Below are positions 22,601 to 37,600 of a stretch of DNA of 64,000 bases, piece by piece (within the stretch, counting starts at the first letter, position 1; each line of letters opens with the position of its first letter). The notes beneath the pieces are model-generated. The model was not told the DNA's origin, made no database searches, and worked only from the letters and a program-made list of their open reading frames with translations. The DNA is from Microglena sp. YARC. Lineage: Eukaryota; Chlorophyta; Chlorophyceae; Chlamydomonadales; Chlamydomonadaceae. The position numbers were made by a program, and so were the translations under genes. The stretch is taken from assembly GCA_022414725.1 (NCBI GenBank), contig CM039464.1, positions 21,327,207-21,391,206 on the forward strand. The letters run 5' to 3'.

Positions 22601-25600
22601 GTGTGTGTGGTGGTGGTGGGTGATTTATGTGTGTGTGTGTGGTGGTGGTGGGTGATTTATGTGTGTGTGTGTGGGTGGTGGGTGATTTATGTGTGTGTGT
22701 GTGTGGTGGTGGGTGATTCTATGTGTGTGTGTGGTGGTGGTGGGCGATTTATGTGTGTGTGTGGTGGTGGTGGGTGATTTATGTGTGTGTGTGTGTGGTG
22801 GTGGTGGGTGATTTATGTGTGGTGTGTGGTGTGGTGGTGGTGGGTGATTTATGTGTGTGGTGGTGGTGGGTGATTTATGTGTGTGTGTGGTGGTGGTGGG
22901 TGATTTATGGTGTGTGTCTGGTGGTGGGTGATTTATTTGTGTGGTGTGTGTGGTGGTGGTGGGTGATTTATGCGTGTGCGTGTGGGTGATTTATGTGTGG
23001 TGGTGGTGGGTGATTGGTATGTGTGTGTGTGGTGGTGGTGGGTGAATTTATGTGTGTGTGTGTGTGTGTGTGGTGGTGTGGTGATTTTGTGTGTGTGTGT
23101 GTGGTGGTGGTGGGTGATTTATTGTGTGTGTGTGGTGGTGGTGGGTGATTATGTGTGTGTGTGTGTGGTGGTGGTGGGTGATTTATGTTGTGTGGTGGTG
23201 GTGGTGGGTGATTTATGTGTGTGTGTGGTGGTGGTGGGTGATTTATGTGTGTGTGTGTGGTGGTGGGTGATTATGTGCGTGTGTGGTGGTGGTGGGTGAT
23301 TTATGTGTGTGTGTGGTGGTGGTGGGGTGATTTATGTGTGTGTGTGTGTCGGTGGTGGGTGATTTATGTGTGTGTGTGTGTGGTGGTGGTGGGTGGATTT
23401 ATGTGTGTGTGTGGTGGTGGTGGGTGATTTATGTTGTGTGTGTGGTGGTGGTGGGTGATTTATGTGTGTGTGTGTGGTGGTGGGTGATTATGTGTGTGTG
23501 TGGTGGTGGTGGTGTGATTTATGTGTTGTGTGTGTGGTGGTGGGTGATTTATGTGTGTGTGTGGTGTGGTGGTGGTGGGGTGTGTGTGTGTGTGTGTGGT
23601 GGTGGTGGGTGATTTATGTGTGGTGTGTGTGTGTGGTGGTGGGTGGGTGATTTATGTGTGTGTGTGTGGTGGTGGTGGGTGATTTGCGTGTTGTGTGGTG
23701 GTGTGTGTGTGTGTGGTGGTGGTGGGTGATTTATGTGTGTGTGTGTGGTGGTGGTGGGTGATTATGTGCGTGTGTGGGGTGGTGGTGATTTATGTCGGTG
23801 TGCGTGTGTGTGGTGGTGGTGTGGGTGATTTATGTGTGTGTGTGTGTGGGTGGTGGGTGTTTATGTGTGTGTGTGTGTGGTGGTGGTGGTGATTTATGTG
23901 TGTGTGTGTGGTGGTGGTGGGTGATTTATGTTGTGTGTGGTGGTGTGTGTGTGTGTGGTGGTGGTGGGTGATTTATGTGTGTGTGTGTGGTGGTGGTGGG
24001 GTGATTTATGTGTGTGTGTGTGGTGGTGGTGGGTGAATTTATGTGTGTGGGTGTGTGGTGGTGGTGGGTGATTTATGTGTGTGTGTGTGGTGGTGGTGGG
24101 TGATTTTATGTGTGTGTGTGGTGGTGGTGGTGGTGATTTATGCGTGTGTGTGTGGTGGTGGGGTGATTTATGTGTGTGTGTGTGGTGGTGGTGGGTGATT
24201 TATGTGTGTGGTGTGGTGGTGGTGGGTGATTTATGTGTGTGTGTGTGGTGGTGGTGGGTGATTTTATGTGTGTGTGTGTGGTGGTGGTGGGTGATTTGAT
24301 GGTGTGTGTGTGTGGTGGTGGTGGGTGATTTATGTGTGTGTGTGTGGTGGTGGGTGATTTATGGTGTGTGTGTGTGGTGGTGGTGGGTGATTTATGTGCT
24401 GTGTGTGTGTGGTGGTGTGTGTGTGTGTGGTGGTGGTGGGTGATTTATGTGTGTGTGGTGGTGGTGGGGTGGGTTTTATGTGTGTGTGTGGTGGTGGTGG
24501 GTGATTTATGTGTGTGTGTGTGTGTGGTGGTGGGTGATTTATGTGTGTGTGTGTGTGGTGGTTGATTTATGTGTGTGTGTGTGGTGGTGGGGTGATTTAT
24601 TTATGTGTGTGTGTGGTGGTGGTGGGTGATTTATGTGTGTGTGTGTGGTGGTGGTGTGATTTATGTGTGGGTGTGTGTGGGTGTGTGGTGTGTGGTGTGT
24701 GTGTGGTGGTGGGGTGATTTATGTGTGTGTGTGTGTGGTGGGTGAATTTTGTGTTGTGTGGTGGTGGTGGGTGATTTATGTGGTGTGTGTGTGGTGTGGT
24801 GGGTGATTTATGTGTGTGTGTGGTGTGGTGGTGATTTATGTGTGTGTGGTGGTGGTGTGGGTGATGTGTGTGGTGGTGGTGGTGATTTATGTGTGTGTGT
24901 GTGTGGTGGTGGTGGGTGATTTATGTGTTGTGTGTGTGTGGTGTGTGGTGGTGGTGGGTGATTTATGTGTGTGTGTGGTGGTGGTGGGTGATTTATGTGT
25001 GTGTGTGCAGTGTGTGTGTGTGGTGGCGATTTATGTGTGTGTGGTGGTGGTGGTCGTGATTATGCGTGTGTGTGGTGGTGGTGGGTGATTTATGTGTGTG
25101 TGTGTGGTGGTGGGTGATTTATGTGTGTGTGTGTGGTGGTGGTGGTGATTTATGTGTGTGTGTGTGGTGGTGGTGGGTGATTTATGTGTGTGTGTGGTGG
25201 TGGTGGTGATTTATGTGCGTGTGTGGTGGTGGTGGTGATTTATGTGTGTGTGTGGTGGTGGTGGGTGAATTTATGTGTGTTTGTGTGTGGTGTGGTGGTG
25301 GTGGGTGATTTATGTGTGTGTGTGTGGTGGTGGTGGGTGATTTATGTGTGTGTGTGTGTGGTGGTGGTGGGTGATTTATGTGTGTGTGTGTGGTGGTGGT
25401 GGGTGATTTATGTGTGTGTGTGGTGGTGTTGGTGGGATGTGCATTGGTTGCTCGGATGGCATCGGACAAGCGTGACAGGGTTGAGCCCTTGTTGATGAGC
25501 ATAGCATCAGAATCTGACGAATTGCCATTTCAACCATTTGTTCTTGGAAGGAGAAGAAGTGCAAGGGAGGCAGCATTTGTTTACACTGGGGGAACTGGGG

Positions 25601-28600
25601 GGAACCAGGAAATGGGGCATCTGAGCATAGGCACTCGGTCAGCAGCAGGGATTTATTTTTATTTATTTTATTTATTCCGATTTTGGTCAAATTGGGTGTT
25701 TTTTAGTCAATTTCAGTGAGACCAAAAAAAACTTTTTATTTTTAGGTTCCTTATTCCGGCAATTTTGGCAAAGACGGGGTCTCGTATTCCGATCGGAATG
25801 TATTCCGGAAAAAATATCCCTGCTCAGCAGCAGTCATACAGACATGGATAGGGACCATAGGTAGGGAAAGGCTAAGTTAGTTAATATTGGTGAATTCATA
25901 ATATTATTGAATGTTAGCTAATATTAAACGGACGAGCCGTCTGACCAGAATTTTGAATTTATTTGAAAAACTATTAGTAATGTGACACAATATTAATATT
26001 AGTTAATATTAGCTTTTCAAACACTAATAATAGTTGCTGTTCCCTAACCATAGGCAGCATAGGCAAACAGTCAGCAGCAGTTTGTTTTTTCAGCTACGAG
26101 CAGCAGCTTCTAGACAGCTCCCTGAGCCAGCCGCTGGGCTAAGCCCCCAAATCCCGGCAGTTCTGGATAGCGGATTCTGTCAGCTTCCAGACACAATAGG
26201 TTACATTAGCTTTGGCTGACTAGCCAGTCAGGGGAGCTGCCTAGAAGCTGCTGCTTTCAGCTGAAAAGGAAAACGCTGGTCAGCAGCAGTCATACAGACA
26301 TGGTTAGGGACCGGCATGTCATATGATGTTGACCAAAGGCGAGCACGGTATCATATGATATCATACAAATTGCATCAAATGATAGTGCATATAATAATAT
26401 AAACGGCAACTTTAGCCTAGTCAGACTGCCGACTTCACATGATATCATAGAAAGACATGATTTGAAATGAAATCGTACTGCTGATCCATATACATGGAGC
26501 TCTTACCATTGCCATCGGCATCGAACAGGTCCTCGAACACCTCGCGCAGGTCTGGAGTGTACGCTACCTGGGTTAGAATGCCTCCTAGGAGCTTGTCAGG
26601 CTCAATGCAGTCCACCCTCAGCTGCCGATCTTCTGCATGGACCATCTGTTGGACGAAAGGGCCAGGGTGGTGGTGGTGGTGGTGGTGGTTTGCGTGTGTG
26701 TGTGTTTGTGTGGTGATGGTGGTGGTGGAGGTGATTTGTGTGTTACGCAACCTGGGTCAGAATGCCTCCTAGGAGCTTGTCGGGCTCAATGCAGTCCACC
26801 CTCAGCTGACGATATTCTGCATGGACCATCTGTTGCAAGGAATGACCAGGGTGGTGGGGGACATGACAGAGTTGGGTTCATCCACTTTTTGTAGTCTGTG
26901 AGGATCCTACTTCCTTTTACTCAACAGCAGCGGCCTTTAACTGACCATGGGCCAAATGCTGCAAGGAGTGGCCAGGGTGGTGGAGGACATGTGAGAGTTG
27001 GCTTCGTCCTCTTGTTGTAGTCAGTGAGGATCCTACTTCCTTCTACTCCTTAACAGCAGCGGCCTTTAACAGACCATGGGCCATATGCTGCAAGGAGGGA
27101 CCAGGGTGGGGGGCGGACATGACAGAGGTGGGTTCATTCTCTTGCTGCAGTCTGTGAGGATGCTACTTCCTGTTACTCCGGAACAGCAGCGGCCTTTAAC
27201 AGACCATGGCCATATACTGCAAGGAGGAACCAGGGTGTGTGTGTGGGAGGGGGGACATGTGAGAGTTGGGCTCATTTATTTTTTGTACTTTGTGAGGATG
27301 CTACTTCCTTTTACTCAACAGCAGCGCCTTGAACAGACCATGGGCCATATGCTGCTAATAGGGATCAGGGTGGTGTGGGACATGTGAGAGGTGGTTTCAT
27401 TGTCTTACTGTGGTGTGTGAGGATCCTACTTCCTTCTACTCCTTAACAGCAGCGGCCTTTAACAGACCATGGCCATATGCTGCAAGGAGGGACCAGGGTG
27501 GTGGGGGGCGGACATGACAGAGGTGGGTTCATTCTCTTGCTGTGGTCTGTGGGGATTCTACTTACTTTTCCCCTTAACAGCAGCGGCCTTTAACAGACCA
27601 TGGGCCAAATGCTGCAAGGAGGGACCAGGGTGGTGGGGGACATGTGAGAGGTGGTTTCATTCACGTGTTGTGGTCTGTGAGGATGCTACTTCCTTTTACT
27701 CAACAGCAGCGGCCTTTAACAGACCATGGACCATATGCTGGAAGGAGGGATCAGTATGTGTGTGTGGGGGGTGGAAGGGGGGGGCATGTGAGGGTTGGTT
27801 TCATTCTCTTGCTGTGGTCAGTGAGGATCCTACTTCCTTTTACTCCTTAACAGCAGTGGGCTGCAGCGGACCATGGGCCATATGCTGGAAAGAGGGATCA
27901 GGGTGGGGGTGAGGGGGGGGGGCGGGGTGGGCAAGTGAGGGTTCAGTTCATTATCTTGTTGTAGTCAGTGAGGATCTTCCTTCCTTCTACTCCTTAACAG
28001 CAGCGGCCTTTAACTGACCATGGGCCATATGCTGCAAGGAGGGATCAGGGTGGTGGGGGACATGTGAGACTTGTGTTTATCCAATTGTTGTTGTCTGCAA
28101 GGATCCTACTTCCTTATACTCCTTAACAGCAGTGGGCTGCAGCGGACCATGGGCAATATGCTGGAAGGAGGGATCAGGGTGGGGGGGGGGTGGGGGTGGG
28201 GTGGGCATGTGAGGGTTCAGTTCATTCTCTTGTTGTAGTCAGTGAGGGTCCTACTTCCTTTTACTCCTTAACAGCAGTGGCCTGCACCGGCAAGCAGTCA
28301 GCGGTATTGTTTGGATTGGTAGCAATACCATACACCACCAGGAGACGGCACCACCCTCCAAGAACACTAGATGTGCATTGGTTGCTAGGATGGCTTGCCA
28401 TTAACACCAAACACACACACACAAATCCCCCCCCCCCACCACACCACCACCAAATCTTGAAGGTGTGATGACCGGCCCGACTCAACCGCATTAACAACAT
28501 CTAACACTCTGGATCATTGATATTGCACACGACGCCGAGAGGTGTCTCCCTGACCACTTCTGAATGCTCTAGCACAGCATGCAGCAGGAGCAAGGAGGAC

Positions 28601-31600
28601 AGGACTTGGACATCGGCTTCAGCTGGTGAGTCATCAGTGATGAACTGCTGACTCACCGCATTACACCAACACATAAATCCCCCCCCCCCCCACACACACA
28701 CACACACACATACACACACCACACACACCACCACCACACACAAACATAAATCACCCACCACCACCACCACCAACAAATCATGAAGGTGTGATGACCTGCC
28801 GACTCACCGCATTAATAACATCCAACACCTCTGGATCATTGATATTGCACACGACGCCGAGCGGTGTCTCCCTGACCACTTCCGAATGTTCCAGCACAGC
28901 ATGCAGCAGCAGCAAGGACGACAGCACCTGGGCATCGGCTTCAGCCGGTGAGTAGTCAGTAATGAGCTGAACGACCACGCTGTCGGCTGTCTCCACACCC
29001 GCTGCTATCATGATCTCACTTTGTGACAGGTCACCATCCATGTACTTCACTTTCACCTTCCTTGTGGCCTTGGGCGCATCCGGCCAGGGGTGGCTGCAGC
29101 ATGCAGGAAGGATGCGTTGAGGAAAGTTTGTCAGTCGTTGTTTCATAGTGCTCGGGTTCCTTAGGATGCCATATATGCCTAGCACTTTCCCATGTCTAAG
29201 CAGTTCTCCATGCCAGTGGTGGCTGCAGCATGCAGGAAGGATGCATTGAAGGAAGTTTGACAGTGACTGGGACTTGCCCAACCTTGACAGGAAGGATGAA
29301 TTGAGGGAAGTTTGAAAATCGTTGTTTCTGAGTGCTTGGGTTCCTTAGGATTCTATATATGCCAAGCAGTTTCCCATGCCTAAGAAGTTTTCAATGCCAG
29401 GGGTGGCTGCAGCATGCGGGAAGGATACATCGAGGGAAGTTTGACAGGATGTATGTATGTATGTTACAGTCCAGGGGTAGGCCAAATAGGCCTAAGGGAC
29501 TTGCCGGACCTTGACAGGAAGGATGAATTGAGGGAAGTTTGACAAGAAGGATGTATGTATGTTACAGTCCAGGGATAGGTCAAATAGGCTAAAGGGACTT
29601 GCCGGACCTTGACAGGAAGGATGAATTGAGGGAGGTTTGACAGGAAAGATGTATGTATGTTGCAGTCCAGGGGTAGGCCAAATAGGCTAAAGGGAATTGC
29701 CGGACCTTGAAAGGAAGGATGAATTGAGGGAAGTTTGACAGGAAGGATGCAAGTATGTTACAGTCCAGGGATAGGTCAAATAGGCTTAAGGGACTTGCCC
29801 AACCGTGACAGGATGGATGAATTGAGAGAAGTTTGACAGTCTTTGTTTCATAGTGGTCGGGTTCCTTAGGATGCTATATATGCCTAGCAGTTTCCCATGC
29901 CCAAGCAGTTTTCCATGCCAGGGTGGCTGCAGCATGCAGGAAGGATAAAGTGAAGGAAGTTTGACAGGAAGGATGTATGTATGTCATAGTCTAGGGGTAG
30001 GCCAAATAGGCTTAAGCGACTTGCCCAACCGTGACCGGATGGATGAATTAGGGAAGTTTGACAGTCGTTGTTCCATAGTGCTTAGGTTCCTTAGGATTCT
30101 GTATATGCCTAGCAGTTTATACACCTCACCTCATTGAGCCTATTGACAGGGAAAGCTCTCCCTGGTGCATGTCATCCAGCCATACATACAACAGAGGCCC
30201 TTGATGGAATACATTCAAATTATACAGAGTGCTACTTTCTGCATTATACTACTTTCTGCATTATACTACTTTCTGCATTATACTACTTTCTGCATTATAC
30301 TACTTTCTGCATAATACTACTTTCTGCATTATACTACTTTCTGCATTATACTAATTTCTGCATAATACTACTTTCTGCATTAAACTACTTTCTGCATTAT
30401 ACTACTTTCTGCATTATACTACTTTCTGCATTATTATACTTTCTGCATTATACTACTTGCTGCATTATACTACTTGCTGCATTAAACCTTACGCGCCTTA
30501 AGTATTGGCTAACGGTTTGGAAAACGACCCTTTGCCAAACCGGAATAGGGATCCAGCTTGAGACCACTCCAGGTGGTTGGCCTTTGCCAAGTTACGGCTA
30601 CCATGGTACTCGGTCTACTAAGCCCTAGCAAGTTAAATTTTCCTGATTTTAATTGCTACATGGTTTTATTTCCAGCATGTTTGGTCAGACTACTTTGTGA
30701 ACATGTACTTGACCTTGAGCTTAATTACATGGTTCCAGCCAGCAATTTGGCTGACTGGAGCCATCTACCGGTCTGGCTACTAAGCCCTAGCATATTTAAT
30801 GCTCCTGATTTGAACTGCTACTTGATTTTACAGCAAGCTTGGGCATACTAATTGGTGAACACGTAACAAGGAAATGTAACAATAACATAAGACCCATCAC
30901 ATATAATATAACAAGGGAACGGCAATCTATATTATCATATGCATGTCACCCATCATATATAATATAACTAGATAACGGGAATATATATGATCATATGCAT
31001 GTCACCCATCATAGAAAATATAACTAGATAACGGGAATACCTATTATCATATGCATGTCACCCAACATTGAGAATATAACAAGGGAAAGGCAATCTATAT
31101 TATCATATGCATATCACCCATCATATATAATATAACTAGATAACGGGAATATATATGATCATATGCATGTCACCCAACATTGAGAATATAACAAGGGAAA
31201 GGCAATCTATATGATCATATGCATGTCACCCATCATATATAATATAACTAGATAACGGCAATACCTATTATCATATGCATGTCACCCAACATTGAGAATA
31301 TAACAAGGGAAAGGCAATCTATATTATCATATGCATGTCACCCATCATATATAATATAACTAGATAACGGGAATATATATGATCATATGCATGTTACCCA
31401 ACATTGAGAATATAACAAGGGAAAGGCAATCTATATTATCATATGCATATCACCCATCATATATAATATAACTAGATCACGGGAATATATATGATCATAT
31501 GCATGTCACCCAACATTGAGAATATAACAAGGGAAAGGCAATCTATATTATCATATGCATATCACCTATCATATATAATATAACTAGATAACGGGAATAT

Positions 31601-34600
31601 ATATGATCATATGCATGTCACCCAACATTGAGAATATAACAAGGGAAAGGCAATCTATATTATCATATGCATGTCACCCATCATATATAATATAACTAGA
31701 TAACGGGAATATATATGATCATATGCTTGTCACCCAACATTAAGAATATAACAAGGGAAAGGCAATCTATATTATCATATGCATATCACCCATCATATTA
31801 TATATAACTAGATAACGGGAATATATATGATCATATGCATGTCACCCAACATTGAGAATATAACAAGGGAAAGGCAATATATATTATCATATGCATATCA
31901 CCCATCGTATATAATATAACTAGATAACGGAAATATATATTATCATATGCATGTCACCCATCATATATAATATAACTAGATAACGGGAATATATATGATC
32001 ATATGCATGTCACCCACCATATATAATATAACTAGATAACGGGAATATATATGATCATATGCATGTCACCCATCATATATAATATAACTAGATAACGGGA
32101 ATATATATGATCATATGCATGTCACATATCATATATAATATAGCTAGATAACGGGAATACCTATTATCATATGCATGTCACCCAACATTGAGAATATAAC
32201 AAGGGAAAGGCAATATATATGATCATATGCATGTCACCCATCATATATAATATAACTAGATAACGGCAATACCTATTATCATATGCATGTCACCCAACAT
32301 TGAGAATATAACAAGGGAAAGGCAATCTATATTATCATATGCATGTCACCCATCATATATAATATAACTAGATAACGGGAATATATATGATCATATGCAT
32401 GTCACCCAACATTGAGAATATAACAAGGGAAAGGCAATCTATATTATCATATGCATATCACCCATCATATATAATATAACTAGATCACGGGAATATATAT
32501 GATCATATGCATGTCACCCAACATTGAGAATATAACAAGGGAAAGGCAATACCTATTATCATATGCATATCACCCATCATATATAATATAACTAGATAAC
32601 GGGAATATATATGATCATATGCATGTCACCCAACATTGAGAATATAACAAGGGAAAGGCAATCTATATTATCATATGCATATCACCCATCATATATAATA
32701 TAACTAGATAACGGGAATATATATGATCATATGCATGTCACCCAACATTAAGAATATAACAAGGGAAAGGCAATCTATATTATCATATGCATATCACCCA
32801 TCATATATAATATAACTAGATAACGGGAATATATATGATCATATGCATGTCACCCAACATTGAGAATATAACAAGGGAAAGGCAATCTTTATTATCATAT
32901 GCATGTCACCCATCATATATTATATAACTAGATAACGGAAATATATATTATCATATGCATATCACCCATCATATATAATATAACTAGATAACGGGAATAT
33001 ATATGATCATATGCATGTCACCCATCATATATAATATAACTAGATAACGGGAATATATATAATCATATGCATGTCACCCATCATATGTAATATAACTAGA
33101 TAACGGGAATATATATGATCATATGCATGTCACATATCATATATAATATAACTAGATAACGGGAATACCTATTATCATATGCATGTCACCCAACATTGAG
33201 AATATAACAAGGGAAAGGCAATATATATGATCATATGCATGTCACCCATCATATATAATATAACTAGATAACGGGAATACCTATTATCATATGCATGTCA
33301 CCCAACATTGAGAATATAACAAGGGAAAGGCAATCTATATTATCATATGCATGTCACCCATCATATATAATATGATGGGATAACGGGAATACATATGATC
33401 ATATGCATGTCACCCAACATTGAGAATATAACAAGGGAAAGGCAATCTATATTATTATATGCATATCACCCATCATATATAATATAACTAGATACAGGAA
33501 TATATATGATCATATGCATGTCACCCAACATTGAGAATATAACAAGGGAAAGGCAATCTATATTATCATATGCATATCACCCATCATATATAATATAACT
33601 AGATAACGGGAATAAATATGATCATATGCATGTCACCCAACATTGAGAATATAACTAGGGAAAGGCAATATATATTATCATATGCATATCACCCATCATA
33701 TATAATATAACTAGATAACGGGAATATATATGATCATATGCATGTCACCCAACATTGAGAATAAAACAAGGGAACGGCAATACCTATTATTATATGCATA
33801 TCACCCATCATATATAATATAACTAGATAACGGGAATATATATGATCATATGCATGTCACCCAACATTGAGAATATAACAAGGGAAAGGCAATCTATATT
33901 ATCATATGCATATCACCCATCATATATAATATAACTAGATAACGGGAATACATATGATCATATGCATGTCACCCAACATTGAGAATATAACAAGGGAAAG
34001 GCAATATATATTATCATATGCATATCACCCATCATATATAATATAACTAGATCACGGGAATATATATGATCATATGCATGTCACCCAACATTGAGAATAT
34101 AACAATGGAAAGGCAATCTATATGATCATATGCATATCACCCATCATATATAATATAACTAGATAACGGGAATATATATGATCATATGCATGTCACCCAT
34201 CATATATAATATAACTAGATAACGGGAATATATATGATCATATGCATGTCACCCATCATATATAATATAACTAGATAACGGGAATATGTATGATCATATG
34301 CATGTCACCCAACATTGAGAATATAACTAGATATCGGCAATACCTATTATCATATGCATGTCACCCAACATTGAGAATATAACAAGGGAAAGGCAATCTA
34401 TATTATCATATGCATGTCACCCATCATATATAATACAACTAGATAACGTGAATATATATGATCATATGCATGTCACCCATCATATATAATATAACTAGAT
34501 AACGGGAATACCTATTATCATATGCATGTCACCCAACATTGAGAATATAACAAGGGAAAGGCAATATATATTATCATATGCATGTCACCCATCATATATA

Positions 34601-37600
34601 ATATAGCTAGATAACGGCAATATCTATTATCATATGCATGTCACCCAACATTGAGAATATAACAAGGGAAAGGCAATATATATTATCATATGCATATCAC
34701 CCATCATATATAATATAACTAGATAACGGGAATATATATGATCATATGCATGTCACCCATCATATATAATATAAGTAGATAACGGCAACACCTATTATCA
34801 TATGCATGTCACCCAACATTGAGAATATAACAAGGGAAGGGCAATATATATTATCATATGCATGTCACCCATCATATGTAATATAACTAGATAACGGCAA
34901 TACCTATTGTCATATGCATGTCACCCATCATATATAATATAACTAGATAACGGGAATACCTATTATCATATGCATGTCACCCAACATTGAGAATATAACA
35001 AGGGAAAGGCAATATATATTATCAAATGCATATCACCCATCATATATAATATAACTAGATAACGGGAATATATATGATCATATGCATGTCACCCATCATA
35101 TATAATATAACTAGATAACAGGAATATATATGATCATATGCATGTCACCCATCATATATAATATAACTAGATAACGGAATATATATGATCATATGCATGT
35201 CACCCATCATATTTAATATAACTAAGATAACGGGAATACATATGATCATATGCATGTCACCCATCATATATAATATAACTAGATAACGGGAATATATATG
35301 ATCATATGCATTGTCACCCATCATATATAATATAACTAGATAACGGGAATATATATGATCATATGCATGTTCACCCATCATATTTAATATAACTAGATAA
35401 CGGGAATACATATGATCACATGCATGTCACCCCATCATATATAATATAAACTAGATAACGGGAAATATATATGATCATATGCATGTCACCCATCATATAT
35501 AATATAACTAGATAACGGGAATATATATGATCATATGCATGTCACCCATCATATATAAAATAACTAGATAACGGGAATATATATGATCATATGCATGTCA
35601 CCCATCATATATAATATAACTAGATAACGGGAATACCTATTATCATATGCATGTCACCCAACATTGAGAATATAACAAGGGAAAGGCAATATATATTATC
35701 ATATGCATATCACCCATCATATATAATATAACTAGATAACGGGAATATATATGATCATATGCATGTCACCCATCATATATAATATAACTAGATAACAGGA
35801 ATATATATGATCATATGCATGTCACCCATCATATATAATATAACTAGATAACGGGAATATATATGATCATATGCATGTCACCCATCATATATAATATAAC
35901 TAGATAACGGGAATACATATGATCATATGCATGTCACCCATCATATATAATATAACTAGATAACGGGAATATATATGATCATATGCATGTCACCCATCAT
36001 ATATAATATAACTAGATAACGGGAATATATATGATCATATGCATGTCACCCATCATATTTAATATAACTAGATAACGGGAATACATATGATCACATGCAT
36101 GTCACCCATCATATATAATATAACTAGATAACGGGAATATATATGATCATATGCATGTCACCCATCATATATAATATAACTAGATAACGGGAATATATAT
36201 GATCATATGCATGTCACCCATCATATATAAAATAACTAGATAACGGGAATATATATGATCATATGCATGTCACCCATCATATATAATATAACTAGATAAC
36301 GGGAATACCTATTATCATATGCATGTCACCCAACATTGAGAATATAACAAGGGAAAGGCAATATATATTATCATATGCACATCACCCATCATATATAATA
36401 TAACTAGATAACGGGAATATATATGATCATATGCATGTCACCCATCATTTATAATATAATTAGATAACAGGAATATATATGATCATATGCATGTCACCCA
36501 TCATATATATTATAACTAGATAACGGGAATATATATGATCATATGCATGTCACCCATCATATATAATATAACTAGAAAACGGGAATATATATGATCATAT
36601 GCATGTCACCCATCATATTTAATATAACTAGACAACGGGAATACATATGATCATATGCATGTCACCCATCATATATAATATAAATAGATAACGGGAATAT
36701 ATATGATCATATGCATGTTACCCATCATATATAATATAACTAGATAACGGGAATATATATGATCATATGCATGTCACCCATCATATATAAAATAACTAGA
36801 TAACGGGAATATATATGATCATATGCATGTCACCCATCATATATAATATAACTAGATAACGGGAATATATATGATCATATGCATGTCACCCATCATATAT
36901 AATATAACTAGATAACGGGAATATATATGATCATATGCATGTCACCCATCATATATAATATAACTAGATAACAGGAATATATATGATCATATGCATGTCA
37001 CCCATCATATATAATATAACTAGATAACGGGAATATATATGATCATATGCATGTCACCCATCATATATAATATAACTAGATAACGGGAATATATATGATC
37101 ATATGCATGTCATCCAACATTGAGAATATAACTAGATAACGGCAATACCTATTATAATATGCATGTCACCCAATATTGAGAATATAACAAGGGAAAGGCG
37201 ATCTATATTATCATATGCATATCACCCATCATATATAATATAACTAGATAACGTGAATATATATGATCATATGCATGTCACCCATCATATATAATATAAC
37301 TAGATAACGGGAATACCTATTATCATATGCATGTCACCCAACATTGATAATATAACAAGGGAAAGGCAATATATATTATCATATGCATGTCACCCATCAT
37401 ATAAAATATAACTAGATAACGGCAATACCTATTATCATATACATGTCACCCAACATTGAGAATATAACAAGGGAAAGGCAATATATATTATCATATGCAT
37501 ATCACCCATCATATATAATATAACTAGATAACGGGAATATATATGATCATATGCATGTCACCCATCATATATAATATAACTAGATAATGGGAATATATAT

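Noticed and set aside
17902..25502. Many Cys/Val/Trp-rich or Thr/His/Pro-rich open frames in the GT/GGT array
   Set aside because: Pure translations of a microsatellite; no independent coding evidence.
26507..26530. EF-hand-like DADGNG at the end of exon I
   Set aside because: After splicing to exon J the last Gly codon becomes Ala and the loop is not completed; the position matches a family helix instead.
28261..28400. Extra channel exon near 28.3 kb
   Set aside because: An open minus-strand frame exists, but exons H and I already join in phase and the family needs no segment here; it shares sequence with the array end at 25.44 kb.
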